Shown here piece by piece: positions 36,101-43,612 of a DNA stretch of 64,000 nt. Origin of the DNA: a bacterium. Its GTDB lineage: Bacteria > 4484-113 > JAFGCY01. The stretch covers positions 132,057-196,056 of the forward strand of contig JADZFO010000027.1 in NCBI GenBank assembly GCA_020849855.1, written 5' to 3'. The translations under genes and the position numbers were made by a program. Below the pieces are notes generated by a model. The model was not told the origin of the DNA and made no database searches. It saw only the letters and a program-made list of their open reading frames with translations. Every line of letters starts with the position of its first letter. Positions within the stretch are counted from its first letter, which is position 1.

Positions 36101-36210
36101 AAGCTGAAGTACTGGTTGACGATCCGGCGGATATGCGGCGGCAGGCGCTGCTTGTCACCGCTGAAGCGGATCTCATCGCCGTTCTTGCCGCCAAGCACCA
36201 GACGCGCCAC
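33160..36210 (-). CDS. SNF2-family helicase with a REP-associated transposase inserted in frame
   Basis: 1016 residues. Residues ~1-257: an N-terminal domain I do not recognise. Residues ~258-480: a complete RAYT (Y1_Tnp) domain, with RRRLPHFDQPHAVQFVTFRL, the HUH-type histidines in YVIMPNHVHLLL (~380) and the tyrosine motif FWQPEYFDRYMRS (~423). Residues ~490-1016: SNF2 motor with LYPFQREGVAFL, Walker A DDMGLGKT (~525), LILDEAQRVKN (~670), and the C-terminal helicase segment STDAGGTGLNLQAASLVVNY and RAHRMGQQ. SNF2 enzymes remodel protein-DNA complexes. GTG 36210 lies 6 nt from TAACAT (36222-36217). Confidence 0.9.
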   Translation of the reverse strand: MARLVLGGKNGDEIRFSGDKQRLPPHIRRIVNQYFSFGFALSDYSAYPSLLAELGDARADRFFAGTDWEALQKAYDLHMQRYVVLFSGGRQRGVEGPKGLRFLVSAPAHEAARPLQSLLKEYCNEGVLRDNFDVWRLEKLLRRAKGQLRFDKGFTQTLKEFGSSAVSFEESISFFRQIQAYHAEQFLKPELHSILAAYIDQVHTLRQPLDCSEVVAKLHVAGAHVRIHPSVKPVLEHYEELKRLTGTLEAWIAGDSAQDGARDIVPYSSSPKPPSPDYAPRFAESGKGFWRRRLPHFDQPHAVQFVTFRLADSLPLARLAELRAASKTKAEEYDKVAEWLDKGHGACWLRNAEVAAAVEESILHSDGVRYNVLAYVIMPNHVHLLLEMFPGHELPEVIGSIKRWSAKSANQILGRSGAFWQPEYFDRYMRSNDDAFEKAAYIHYNPVKAGLVKKEEQYRWSSAWAGDRPKITGQCPALHPEQPGRPTEDPVHDSEPPLKVRLYPFQREGVAFLVGNRRALLADDMGLGKTLQSMSAALWLKQQGKAARALIVCPASLKYQWQAEIQRFTGLRSEVIGGGPDERESIYRAAGVFDRAREAAAKSAPKTARKPAAQEAADALLDEILSSRPSRPQQLPGIFHDPADMPFFYIVNYELVHRDIEQLKGLAPDILILDEAQRVKNFRTKTAQSVFSITSPYLFVLTGTPLENQLMELYTIMKFIEPRALGANPLAFRDRYVILDRFGGIQGYQKVEEVTRKIAALTLRRTKTQTLTELPPLIEMERWLSLTDIQRALYKELQGETSVLLSKEQWDKLATSNAMTLLQRLREVCDTPELIEPSQRESQKLTELNAILEDEIRSLDRQAIIFTQWTRMGEILLRELGSAGYSVSFLHGGVDAQGRRELVERFQAGKSRILVSTDAGGTGLNLQAASLVVNYDLPFNPAKLAQRIARAHRMGQQGSVVVINLLCRNTVEEKLVKLLKEKQGLFDDVFGDISDPSQVKPSAQLSLRELLKELVS
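34772..35437 (-). mobile_element. REP-RAYT-REP unit inside the SNF2 gene
   Basis: The ends are almost perfect inverted copies of GGATGGAGCGCGGGACATTG followed by TCCCGTA: 34772-34799 and, reversed, 35410-35437. As bounded here the unit is 666 bp, exactly 222 codons, so the host frame is kept. The palindromes themselves are translated (ARDIVPYSS on one side, KITGQCPALHPEQ on the other). The transposase has no obvious ATG of its own at the expected N-terminus (RRRLPHFDQP), so it seems to be made only as part of the helicase or from a non-ATG start. Confidence 0.85.
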
Positions 36211-36275
36211 GAGGCTATGTTAGCGTCAAGCGCAAAGTACTTAACAGCGGCTGTTCTGGGTATCATGGCTCTACC

Positions 36276-36866
36276 GTGTCAAAGCAGCGCAAACAGGAGA
36301 TTGAGGCCCAGGCCGACAGGCTGCAAGCTCTGGAGCGCATCCTGCTTGTGGGCTGCGCCGGCGCCGGCAAAAGCACCCTGGCGCGGGCGCTGGGGCCGCG
36401 GCTGCAACTGCCGGTGATCCACCTGGACCGCGAGTACTGGCGTCCGGGCTGGGTCGAGACCCCGGCGGAGGAATGGGCTCTGCGGGTCGATGAGCTGGTC
36501 GGCCAGCCGCGCTGGCTGATGGACGGCAACTACAGCAACACCTTCGAGCCCCGCATCCGGCGGGCCCAGGCGGTCGTCTTTCTGGACTTCCCTCGCGCGC
36601 TGTGCATCCGCCGGGTCCTGGCGCGCACCCTGAAGAACTTTGGCCGCAATCGTCCGGACATGCGGGAAGGCTGCCGTGAGCGTGTGGACCGGGAATACTG
36701 GGGCTTTCTGCTCTGGATCTGGAACTACCCGCGGCGCAGCCGGCCGCGGATCCTGGAGTCAATGGAGAAACACAGGGAGGGCCGGGAGATGCTGTACATC
36801 AAAAGCCCGGCAGAGCTGAAAGTGCTGCAGGCGCGTCTGGAGCAGGGAAGCGCTATCAGGCGTTGA
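36276..36866 (+). CDS. P-loop kinase-like protein (FlaR/topology-modulation kinase type)
   Basis: 196 residues. An N-terminal helix, then ILLVGCAGAGKSTLARALGP (intact Walker A, GxxGxGKS), LPVIHLDREYWRPGW (the 'hLD..yW.pgW' substrate motif of the adenylate-kinase-related FlaR group), WLMDGNYSNTF and VVFLDFPRALCIRRVLARTL. These features suit a small nucleotide or nucleoside kinase; the substrate of the group is not established. GTG 36276 lies 9 nt after TATCAT (36261-36266). Its 3' end overlaps the convergent zinc-ribbon gene by 11 nt. Confidence 0.8.
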   Translation: MSKQRKQEIEAQADRLQALERILLVGCAGAGKSTLARALGPRLQLPVIHLDREYWRPGWVETPAEEWALRVDELVGQPRWLMDGNYSNTFEPRIRRAQAVVFLDFPRALCIRRVLARTLKNFGRNRPDMREGCRERVDREYWGFLLWIWNYPRRSRPRILESMEKHREGREMLYIKSPAELKVLQARLEQGSAIRR

Positions 36867-37137
36867 TCGAGCCGCAGGCTGGGCAGAAGCGCACATCGTC
36901 CCCGATCACAACCCCGCAGGTGCTGCACTTGCGGTCTTCAGGCTCAGCCAGCAGCGAGGCGCGCTCCTGCTGCTCGGCCGCCTTCTCGGCTTCCCAGGCC
37001 CGGCGCTGCTCATCAACCATGCGGTTCTGATGCGCAAGGTTAAGCAGGATTATGCGCACGAGGAGGAACATGACGGCTACCGGCAGTATCAGTGCCAGTG
37101 ACGTTCGAACCCATGGGATGAACAACAGGTCTTCCAT
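36856..37137 (-). CDS. Small membrane protein with a C-terminal zinc ribbon
   Basis: 93 residues from the ATG at 37137 (an AGGGGGA stretch precedes it). One transmembrane helix (TSLALILPVAVMFLLVRIIL), a charged, probably coiled-coil middle (VDEQRRAWEAEKAAEQQERA), and a zinc ribbon KCSTCGVVIGDDVRFCPACG (CxxC-x11-CxxC). Likely an inner-membrane protein with the ribbon in the cytosol. It is convergent with the P-loop kinase and overlaps its 3' end. The function is unknown. Confidence 0.7.
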   Translation of the reverse strand: MEDLLFIPWVRTSLALILPVAVMFLLVRIILLNLAHQNRMVDEQRRAWEAEKAAEQQERASLLAEPEDRKCSTCGVVIGDDVRFCPACGSINA

Positions 37138-37252
37138 GGCTCCCCCTGCAGCAGCAGCTGCTGCCTGCAATTTTAGCGCCTCAGTTGCGCGCTTGCCAAG
37201 CGCCAGGGCAAGCAGGCTGCCAGGCGGCCCTGGCACACGATATGATTTCTGA

Positions 37253-38464
37253 ATGGCTACGATGCTTCAGGACGTCCTTCCCGGCGTCAACATCAGTGAA
37301 CCCACGCGCAAAGGCCACCCCGAAGTGGTCGCCAACCGCCGCTTCCTGCACACGATCCCCGAGATCGGCCTGCAGGAGTTCAAGACCGCGGAGTTCATCG
37401 AAAGCCGCCTGGATGCGCTCGGCCTGGCCTATGAGCGCTGCACGCCCACCGGCATCCTGAGCATGATCGACGGCCGCGACCCCGGCGCCGGCCCGGTGGT
37501 GATGCTGCGCGCCGACATTGACGCGCTGCCGATTCTGGAAGCCACCAGCCACGAGTATGTCTCAACCCGCCCGGGCTTCATGCATGCCTGCGGCCATGAC
37601 ACCCATACCGCGATGCAGATCGGCGTGGCCCGCCGTCTGGTCAACGAAGGCTTTGACAAAGGCCGGGTGAAGCTCTGCTTCCAGCCCGGCGAGGAAGGCC
37701 ACCACGGCGCGGAGAAGATGATCGCCGCCGGCGCCCTGGAGAACCCGAAGGTGAAGTACTGCTACGGCCAGCACATCTGGGCCGGCAGCCCGACAGGCCA
37801 GATCCTGATCCAGGGCGGCCCGGTGATGGCCGGCGTCGACCGCCTGGAGATCAGCCTGACCGGTAAGGGCACCCATGCAGCCCAGCCGCAGAGCGGCTAT
37901 GACACCGTCTATGCCGCGGCGCAGGTAATCACCGCGCTGCAGACCGTGATCAGCCGCAACATCGACCCGCTGGAGGCTGGCGTGGTGACGGTGGCGATGA
38001 TCAACGGCGGCACCGCCCACAACATCATCCCCGAGAAGGTGGAACTGGTGGGCACCATCCGCTGGTTCGACAACGAGACCCACGAGATCATCAAGAAGCG
38101 CGTACCGGAAGTGGTCACCGGAATCGCTAACGCCCTGCAGGTCCAGGCCGAGGTGCGGATCATCCATGAGCACTTCCCTACAGTGAACGACGACATGATC
38201 GCGGAGATCGTGCGCCAGGAAGCGGTGCAGATCGTCGGCGAGGCCAACGTGATCACCCGCCAGCGCACCATGGGCGCGGAGGACTTCAGCGACTTCGCCC
38301 GCGAGGCGCCGGGAGCCTTTGCCTTCGTCGGCGCGCAGAACCCGTCCAAGGACTGCGTCTGGCCGCACCACCATCCGAAGTTCAACGTGGACGAGGACGC
38401 CTTCGCCATCGGCTCCGAGCTTATGCACCGCGTCTGCCTGCGCCTGCTGGAACTGCCGGCCTGA
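37253..38464 (+). CDS. M20-family amidohydrolase (hippurate/aminoacylase-like)
   Basis: 403 residues of the M20D peptidase/amidohydrolase group, which cleaves N-acyl amino acids. Metal ligands and catalytic acid: MHACGHDTHTAMQIGVARRL (HACGHDxH), LCFQPGEEGHHGAEKM (the GEEG with general-base Glu), VKYCYGQHIW and the C-terminal VWPHHHPKFNVDEDA. The dimerisation/lid domain lies between (DRLEISLTGKGTHAAQPQSG). The ATG at 37253 is 6 nt after TATGAT (37241-37246), a leaderless geometry. It stands alone, followed by repeats. Hippurate, indole-acetyl amino acids or N-acetyl-diaminopimelate are all possible substrates. Confidence 0.9.
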   Translation: MATMLQDVLPGVNISEPTRKGHPEVVANRRFLHTIPEIGLQEFKTAEFIESRLDALGLAYERCTPTGILSMIDGRDPGAGPVVMLRADIDALPILEATSHEYVSTRPGFMHACGHDTHTAMQIGVARRLVNEGFDKGRVKLCFQPGEEGHHGAEKMIAAGALENPKVKYCYGQHIWAGSPTGQILIQGGPVMAGVDRLEISLTGKGTHAAQPQSGYDTVYAAAQVITALQTVISRNIDPLEAGVVTVAMINGGTAHNIIPEKVELVGTIRWFDNETHEIIKKRVPEVVTGIANALQVQAEVRIIHEHFPTVNDDMIAEIVRQEAVQIVGEANVITRQRTMGAEDFSDFAREAPGAFAFVGAQNPSKDCVWPHHHPKFNVDEDAFAIGSELMHRVCLRLLELPA

Positions 38465-38741
38465 GACAAAGGCGGAAAGCTCAAGTAGGGGCCGCAGAAA
38501 TGCGGCCGAGGAGCACGTTTCACTGGGAAGCGCAGCCCAGCGACGCAGCGCAGCCCAGCGGCGCAAGTTAGAACCGGAGCGCAGACATCCATGTCGGCAT
38601 TTCCCTGCCTACTGCCGCACACAAGCGTTGTGCTCCGAGAGAAGAATGCAGACATGGATGTCTGCGCTCCCGTCCTGTCCAGCGCTGGCATGTCATTCAA
38701 GCTCCGTCCGCGGGCCAGGCGCCGCCCTTACAATACTCGTC
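38465..38741. repeat. Intergenic repeats including a GGAGCGCAGACATCC inverted pair
   Basis: No gene. GGAGCGCAGACATCCATGTC at 38576 is mirrored by GACATGGATGTCTGCGCTCC ending at 38670. A short tandem CGCAGCCCAGCG repeat lies at 38532-38564. The DUF58 promoter (TACAAT 38729-38734) closes the region. Confidence 0.75.
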
Positions 38742-40064
38742 TTGATCGCCTATCCCTCACCGCGCGCGGCGGCCATCGGCCTTGGCCTGGTGCTCTTCGC
38801 CGTGCTCGGCTACTGGTGGCCCCAGGCCTTCATGCTCGCCCGGCTGGGCGCGGCCCTGCTGGTCCTCCTGATGATCCTGGACCTCTGGTTCTCTGCCCGC
38901 TCGCTTTATGGCAAGCTCAGCCTCAGCCGCGACTTCCCGCATAACACGACGGTGGCGCGGCCGCGCAAGGGCTGGCACCGCATCGACAACCGCTCACGCA
39001 TCCGCATCCGCGCGCGGGTCTATGAAGACAGCCTGCCGCAGATCGAGAAGCTCTGCGAGACGGCCTGGAAGGCTGTCCCGCCGCGCTCCAGCCAGCGCCT
39101 GCCGCTGAGCATCACCATCCAGCGCCGCGGCGAGGTGCCGCTGGGCGGCGCCAGCCTGCGCCTCTTCGCCGGGCTGGGGTTGTGGGTGCTGCAGTATCGC
39201 TTCGAGCCGGGCAACACCGCGAAGGTCTATCCCCTGATCGAAGAGCTGGTGCGCGGCGACCTCTTTGCCCACCGCCGCCGCCTTTATGGTGTGGGCCAGC
39301 ACCAGAGCAAGAAGTTCGGCCGCGGTACGGAGTTCGACCAGCTGCGCGAGTACAGCCCGGACGACGAGTACCGCATGATCAACTGGAAGGCCACCGCCCG
39401 CGCCGGCAAGCCCGTGGTCAACCAGTACCAGGTGGAGCAGAGCCGTGACCTGATGCTGCTGCTGGACACCGGGCGCCTGATGCACAGCGAGATCGGCGGG
39501 CGCCCGCGCCTGGACCGTTATCTGGACGCCGCCGTGCACCTGGCTTACCTGGCCCTCAACCAGCGCGACAGGGTGGGGCTGATCGCCTTCGATGCCGAGG
39601 TGCGGCGTTTTGTGGCGCCGGGCCATCGGCCGCGGCAGCTTGATGACCTGATCGACGCGGTCTTTGACCTCGAGCCGCGCTTTGTGGAAAGCGACTACGG
39701 CCGGGCGGTGACGACACTAAAGCACCGCCAGCCCAAGCGCGGCCTGGCCGTGCTTTTCACCGACCTGGTGGACAGCATCTCCAGCAAGGCGGCGGTGGCG
39801 CATCTCTCGCGCCTGGCCCGCACACACCTGCCGGTGATCTGCATCCTTGACGACCCGCAGATCCCACTGCTGGCCGCGGCCGAGGCCCAGAGCGTGGACG
39901 ATGCCTATGTGAAAGCGGCGGCCGAGAAGTTCATCTCTGAGAAGCGCCGTACCCTGCAGCTCCTGCGCACCCGCGGCTGCCTGATCGTGAACGTCGCCGC
40001 CGAGCGCCTGAACGCCGCGCTGGTAAACCAGTACCTCGAGGTCAAAGCGCGCAACATGCTGTAG
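38742..40064 (+). CDS. DUF58 / VWA-like protein
   Basis: About 440 residues. Two N-terminal transmembrane helices (AIGLGLVLFAVLGYWWPQAF, AALLVLLMILDLWFS), then the DUF58 core: GRGTEFDQLREYSPDDEYRM followed by INWKATARAGKP (the diagnostic G..EF..LR.Y..gD..R.InWka.AR) and a VWA-like fold (DLMLLLDTGRLM, DRVGLIAFDAEV). Proteins of this kind partner MoxR ATPases; the BatA-like gene at 30 kb may belong to the same pathway. The TTG start at 38742 lies 7 nt after TACAAT (38729-38734). Frames upstream of it run into repeats and are not coding. Confidence 0.85.
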   Translation: MIAYPSPRAAAIGLGLVLFAVLGYWWPQAFMLARLGAALLVLLMILDLWFSARSLYGKLSLSRDFPHNTTVARPRKGWHRIDNRSRIRIRARVYEDSLPQIEKLCETAWKAVPPRSSQRLPLSITIQRRGEVPLGGASLRLFAGLGLWVLQYRFEPGNTAKVYPLIEELVRGDLFAHRRRLYGVGQHQSKKFGRGTEFDQLREYSPDDEYRMINWKATARAGKPVVNQYQVEQSRDLMLLLDTGRLMHSEIGGRPRLDRYLDAAVHLAYLALNQRDRVGLIAFDAEVRRFVAPGHRPRQLDDLIDAVFDLEPRFVESDYGRAVTTLKHRQPKRGLAVLFTDLVDSISSKAAVAHLSRLARTHLPVICILDDPQIPLLAAAEAQSVDDAYVKAAAEKFISEKRRTLQLLRTRGCLIVNVAAERLNAALVNQYLEVKARNML

Positions 40065-40069
40065 CGGCC

Positions 40070-40666
40070 TCAGCCCAGTCCCTTCGCGCTGAGGTACTCA
40101 AAAGCCTGGGCCCAGGCCTTGCCACGGTGGCTGCGGGCGTTCTTTTCCGCGGAGCTCATCTCGGCGAAGGTCTGCCCCAGCTCGACATCCTCAAAGACCG
40201 GGTCATAGCCAAAGCCGCCCACGCCCCGCGGTTCTGTCGCGATGCGCCCGGGCGTCACCCCGCGCCAGATATGCAGCAGGTGGCCGTTCAGCGCCAGCGC
40301 GGTATAGGCAATGAAGTGCGCTGTGCGCATGGCGCTGTCGCCCAGGCGCTCCAGCAGCAGCTCGATGCGCTCGGGGTCGCTGGCGGCGACGCGCTTGGAG
40401 TCCACGCCCGGCCAGCCCAGCAGGCTTTCCACCTGCAGGCCGCTGTCCTCGGCCAGCACCGGCGGCTCGATCCCGTGCTCGCGGCGCAGCCAGAGGCTGT
40501 ACTTCACGGCCTTGATCGCCGCGTTCTCCTCAATGGTGTCGCCGTCCTCGCTGATCTCAGGCGCCCCGGGCCAGTGGCTGATCGCCTGCAGCTCAAAGTG
40601 CGCGCTGCCGGGCAGGGCGCGGATCTCGCGCAGCTTGTCATTGCTCTGGGTGCCAAGGACGATCAT
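40070..40666 (-). CDS. rdgB: Non-canonical purine NTP pyrophosphatase (RdgB/HAM1)
   Basis: 198 residues; hydrolyses dITP, XTP and ITP to keep them out of DNA and RNA. Motifs: LGTQSNDKLREI (the usual [ST]xNxxK), EDGDTIEENAAIKAVKYS, VLAEDSGLQVESLLGWPGVD, GGFGYDPVF and the C-terminal SAEKNARSHRGKAW. Its ATG overlaps the TGA of the upstream VWA-FHA gene (ATGA), so it is the last gene of a translationally coupled three-gene operon with two FHA proteins, an unusual partnership. Confidence 0.93.
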   Translation of the reverse strand: MIVLGTQSNDKLREIRALPGSAHFELQAISHWPGAPEISEDGDTIEENAAIKAVKYSLWLRREHGIEPPVLAEDSGLQVESLLGWPGVDSKRVAASDPERIELLLERLGDSAMRTAHFIAYTALALNGHLLHIWRGVTPGRIATEPRGVGGFGYDPVFEDVELGQTFAEMSSAEKNARSHRGKAWAQAFEYLSAKGLG

Positions 40667-42555
40667 TCCAGCCTGTACTCCCCGCCGCCGATGCCCAGTA
40701 CATCGCCGGCAAACACGGGCTGCGGCATGCCGGGCTGGCAGGGCACGCCGTTCACCCGCGTGCCGTTGGTGCTGCCCATATCCAGCAGCGTGGCCGCGCC
40801 GCTGGCCTCCAGCTTGATCACCGCATGCCGGCGGCTGACCTGACTGTCATTCAGCGCGATGCTGCCCTCGCCCCGGCCGATGGAGTTGTCCCCCGGGCGC
40901 AGCTCGAAGCGCTGGCCGCTGTGGGGACCGCTGGCCGCCAGCATTGCCTTGGGCGCCTGGCGGGCCGCCGTGGCCCCCTGGCCTGTCTCGGCGCCTGCGC
41001 CCGCTCCGCCCGCGGCCAGCTGGGCCGCCTCGGCCAGGCGCTGCGGGTCTGGCGGCTGCAGCATCTCCTCGTCAAGCTCAACCTCGCGGGCGGCGCCGGG
41101 CCGGCTGACCCGCTCATGGAAGACAAACTGCGTCATGCCCAGCATGAAGCGGTCGCCGTCGCGCAGCAGGCGCCGCACCAGCAGCTTCGGCCCCATGAGG
41201 ATCGGCGCGGCGGGGTCCACCGCCTCCAGCACGAAGCCCTCGTGCGTCTCCTTGAAGCTGGCATGCAGCGGCAGCATCGCCGGGTCGCGGCCGATGCGCA
41301 CCTCGCAGCCCTCCATGGATCCGATATCCCCGCCCAGGGCGCTGAGCGCATAGTCGCGGCCTTCCAGGGGCGTGATCATCACCGTCACCCAGGCCTTGCG
41401 CGCCAGCTTGAAGATGGTCGCCAGCACCAGGATGATCATCATCACGGCGATGGCGATCAGGCCGGGGATCAGGCTGCGAGCCAGCAGGGTCGCCAGGCCC
41501 GGGCTGCGGTAGCTGTACTGCCCCGGGTCAAAGCCCTTCACCGGCAGCAGGCCCACCTCCAGATCAATAATCGTGCCTTCCTCGCTCTCCAGGGGGCTCG
41601 TGTACTCCAGCAGGTACTCGTTCTGGATCTGGCGCAGGATCTGCTCATAGACATCCGCCAGCTCCTGCTGGCTCGGGGAGTCCAGATATACGCCGCCGGT
41701 GCGGGTGGCGATGTTGCCCAGGGCCGCGCGGTCGATCTGCGCGCCGAGGCCGAGGCAGTAGACAGAGAAGCCGCGGTTCTGCTGCTGGGCGTTCTCTTCG
41801 TAGTACTTCAGCACAGTGGCCGGGGATTCCAGGCTCTTGTTGTCCAGGCCGTCCGACAGCACGATCAGCGCCTTGCGCGCCGGGTCGGTGTCCGCCAGCA
41901 GCTCCTCTACACCCAGCTGGATCCCGTCCCACAGCGCGGTCTGGCCATAGGGCGACATCTGGTCGGTGCGGCGCAGCAGGGACTCGTGGTCGGTGGTCAG
42001 CGGCACCTCGCGGATTGCGGCATCGCTGAAGGTGATCAGGCCCACGCGGTCACGGGGCTGCAGCTGCTGCACAAAGGCCTTGATCGCCTCGATCTCAGCG
42101 CTCATCGCCGGTTCCATCGAGCCGGAAATGTCCACCACAAAGATCAGCGCCAGGGGCAGGTCCAGTTCGTCGCGGTTGGCGAAGTGCACGTCAGTGGCGT
42201 CGTTACCGCCCTCGGTGACCTTGAAATCGCCTTCCTTCAGCGTACGGATGGGGATGCCCAGGCTGTCAGTGACAGACACAAAGGCCCGCATGGTGGGGAA
42301 CTTGCTCACGTCCACCTGGCTGATCCGCACCTTGACGCCGGTGGCGTACTTCAGGAATGGGTCTTCCTGCGCGCTGTGCTGCTCGCCCTTCTGGGTCGGC
42401 GACTGCTTGGCCGCGTTGCAAGGGTTGCCGCTGACCTGGTCGCGCGTAGCGCCGGAGCCTGTGCTGGGGCTGCCGGGCTGCGGGTCCTGCGCCAGGCAAA
42501 GCAGCGGCAGCAGCGCGGCAATCAGTCCCGGCAGCACGGCCCGCAGGCTGCTCAT
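40663..42555 (-). CDS. Secreted/membrane VWA protein with C-terminal FHA domains
   Basis: 630 residues. Signal peptide (GLIAALLPLLCLAQDP), then a von Willebrand A domain (LIFVVDISGSMEPAMSAEIE; MIDAS DxSGS, ALIVLSDGLDNKS), a transmembrane helix (LARSLIPGLIAIAVMMIILV), then on the cytosolic side a degenerate FHA-like segment (CEVRIGRDPAMLPLH) and a canonical FHA domain (SIGRGEGSIALNDSQVSRRH, GSTNGTRVNG). An outward VWA sensor coupled to an inward phosphothreonine-binding domain suggests signalling across the membrane. Its start overlaps the stop of the upstream FHA gene by 4 nt. Confidence 0.85.
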   Translation of the reverse strand: MSSLRAVLPGLIAALLPLLCLAQDPQPGSPSTGSGATRDQVSGNPCNAAKQSPTQKGEQHSAQEDPFLKYATGVKVRISQVDVSKFPTMRAFVSVTDSLGIPIRTLKEGDFKVTEGGNDATDVHFANRDELDLPLALIFVVDISGSMEPAMSAEIEAIKAFVQQLQPRDRVGLITFSDAAIREVPLTTDHESLLRRTDQMSPYGQTALWDGIQLGVEELLADTDPARKALIVLSDGLDNKSLESPATVLKYYEENAQQQNRGFSVYCLGLGAQIDRAALGNIATRTGGVYLDSPSQQELADVYEQILRQIQNEYLLEYTSPLESEEGTIIDLEVGLLPVKGFDPGQYSYRSPGLATLLARSLIPGLIAIAVMMIILVLATIFKLARKAWVTVMITPLEGRDYALSALGGDIGSMEGCEVRIGRDPAMLPLHASFKETHEGFVLEAVDPAAPILMGPKLLVRRLLRDGDRFMLGMTQFVFHERVSRPGAAREVELDEEMLQPPDPQRLAEAAQLAAGGAGAGAETGQGATAARQAPKAMLAASGPHSGQRFELRPGDNSIGRGEGSIALNDSQVSRRHAVIKLEASGAATLLDMGSTNGTRVNGVPCQPGMPQPVFAGDVLGIGGGEYRLE

Positions 42556-43505
42556 GCCTCCACCTTGAAAAGGCTGGTGCCAAAGCGCAGGGTGTCCCCC
42601 GGCGCAAGCTGCATGCTGGATACGCGCTGCTCGTTGACATAACTGCCGTTGGTGGAGCCGCTGTCGGTCAGGGTCGCCAGGCCGTCCGGGCCAACGCTGA
42701 TCATGGCGTGGCGGCGGCTGACCTGGGTGTCGTCGGCCAGCAGGATCTCGCTGTCCTGGCGGCCGATGCTGTGCTCGCCGGCGCTGAGGCTGAAGACCTG
42801 GCCCACATACAGCCCGCCGATGCCCAGAAGGCGGCTGACCGGCGCCGGGCTGCGCTGCGTCTGGACCGCCACTGCGGCCTCCTGCGCCCCCAGGTCGCCG
42901 TCCCCGGCGCGTACGTTCAGTGGCGAAGTATCAACGGGTATCGGGGGCAGTTCCGGCTCCAGATGGCTGGGCGCCGGCACGCCATTGCCCAGCCCGCTGC
43001 CATTCACCAGCGCGGCGGAGGCATCCGGCCCCGGACTGCTCAGGACGCGGTCATGCCGCATGCTGGCCACCGCCGCCGGCAGTCGCCCGGCGTTGGCCTT
43101 GTCCAGGATCAGCCGGACCACCAGCAAAAGCAGCATCAGACCGGCGATGCCCATGGCGGCCCAGAAGAAGATGTTGATCTGCTGCATCGCCGCCGGCCCC
43201 GCGGGCAGGGTCAGCAGGCTCGGCCCGTCCTTGATGAAGAGCCAGGGATAGGACACCCAGCCGCCCAGGCCCACGCACAGGCAGCCCAGAACGCGCACAT
43301 AGTGGCTGTCCACGACCTCCGCCACCAGCATGGCCAGCCAGCCGGCCACGAGGAAAGCGATGATCGCCATGGCGTCGCGCGCGCCGCCTTCCGGCAGCTT
43401 CTGCCCCAGCAGGCTGAAATAGCGCGAAGCCACCAGGGCCACCGACGCGCCGCAAAGCAGCACCAGCAGGCGCAGCAGCCACTTGTTGTAGAAAAGGAAA
43501 ACCAT
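42552..43505 (-). CDS. Polytopic membrane protein with C-terminal FHA domain
   Basis: 317 residues. Four predicted transmembrane helices in the first half (LLRLLVLLCGASVALVASRY, MAIIAFLVAGWLAMLVAEVV, VRVLGCLCVGLGGWVSYPWL, IFFWAAMGIAGLMLLLLVVR), a Pro/Ala linker, then an FHA domain with HSIGRQDSEILLADDTQVSR followed by RH and DSGSTNGSYVNEQRV (phosphothreonine-binding Arg, Ser and Asn all present). First gene of the FHA / VWA-FHA / rdgB operon, both junctions being ATGA overlaps. The ATG is 7 nt from TAAGAT (43518-43513 on the reverse strand). The cognate Ser/Thr kinase is not in the window. Confidence 0.83.
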   Translation of the reverse strand: MVFLFYNKWLLRLLVLLCGASVALVASRYFSLLGQKLPEGGARDAMAIIAFLVAGWLAMLVAEVVDSHYVRVLGCLCVGLGGWVSYPWLFIKDGPSLLTLPAGPAAMQQINIFFWAAMGIAGLMLLLLVVRLILDKANAGRLPAAVASMRHDRVLSSPGPDASAALVNGSGLGNGVPAPSHLEPELPPIPVDTSPLNVRAGDGDLGAQEAAVAVQTQRSPAPVSRLLGIGGLYVGQVFSLSAGEHSIGRQDSEILLADDTQVSRRHAMISVGPDGLATLTDSGSTNGSYVNEQRVSSMQLAPGDTLRFGTSLFKVEA

Positions 43506-43612
43506 CCCGGCAATCTTAGTTTATGACTGCCCGCGGGCGGCCTTTGTTGCTGTCAGGCCGCAGACAGCTCTGCGCGCCGTCTGCCCGCGGCCTCTCAGCT
43601 AAGATCATCTGC

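Noticed and set aside
37100-37120. tRNA-like GTTCGAACCC segment
   Set aside because: Lies inside the zinc-ribbon protein gene and no cloverleaf could be formed around it; no tRNA gene is seen in the window.
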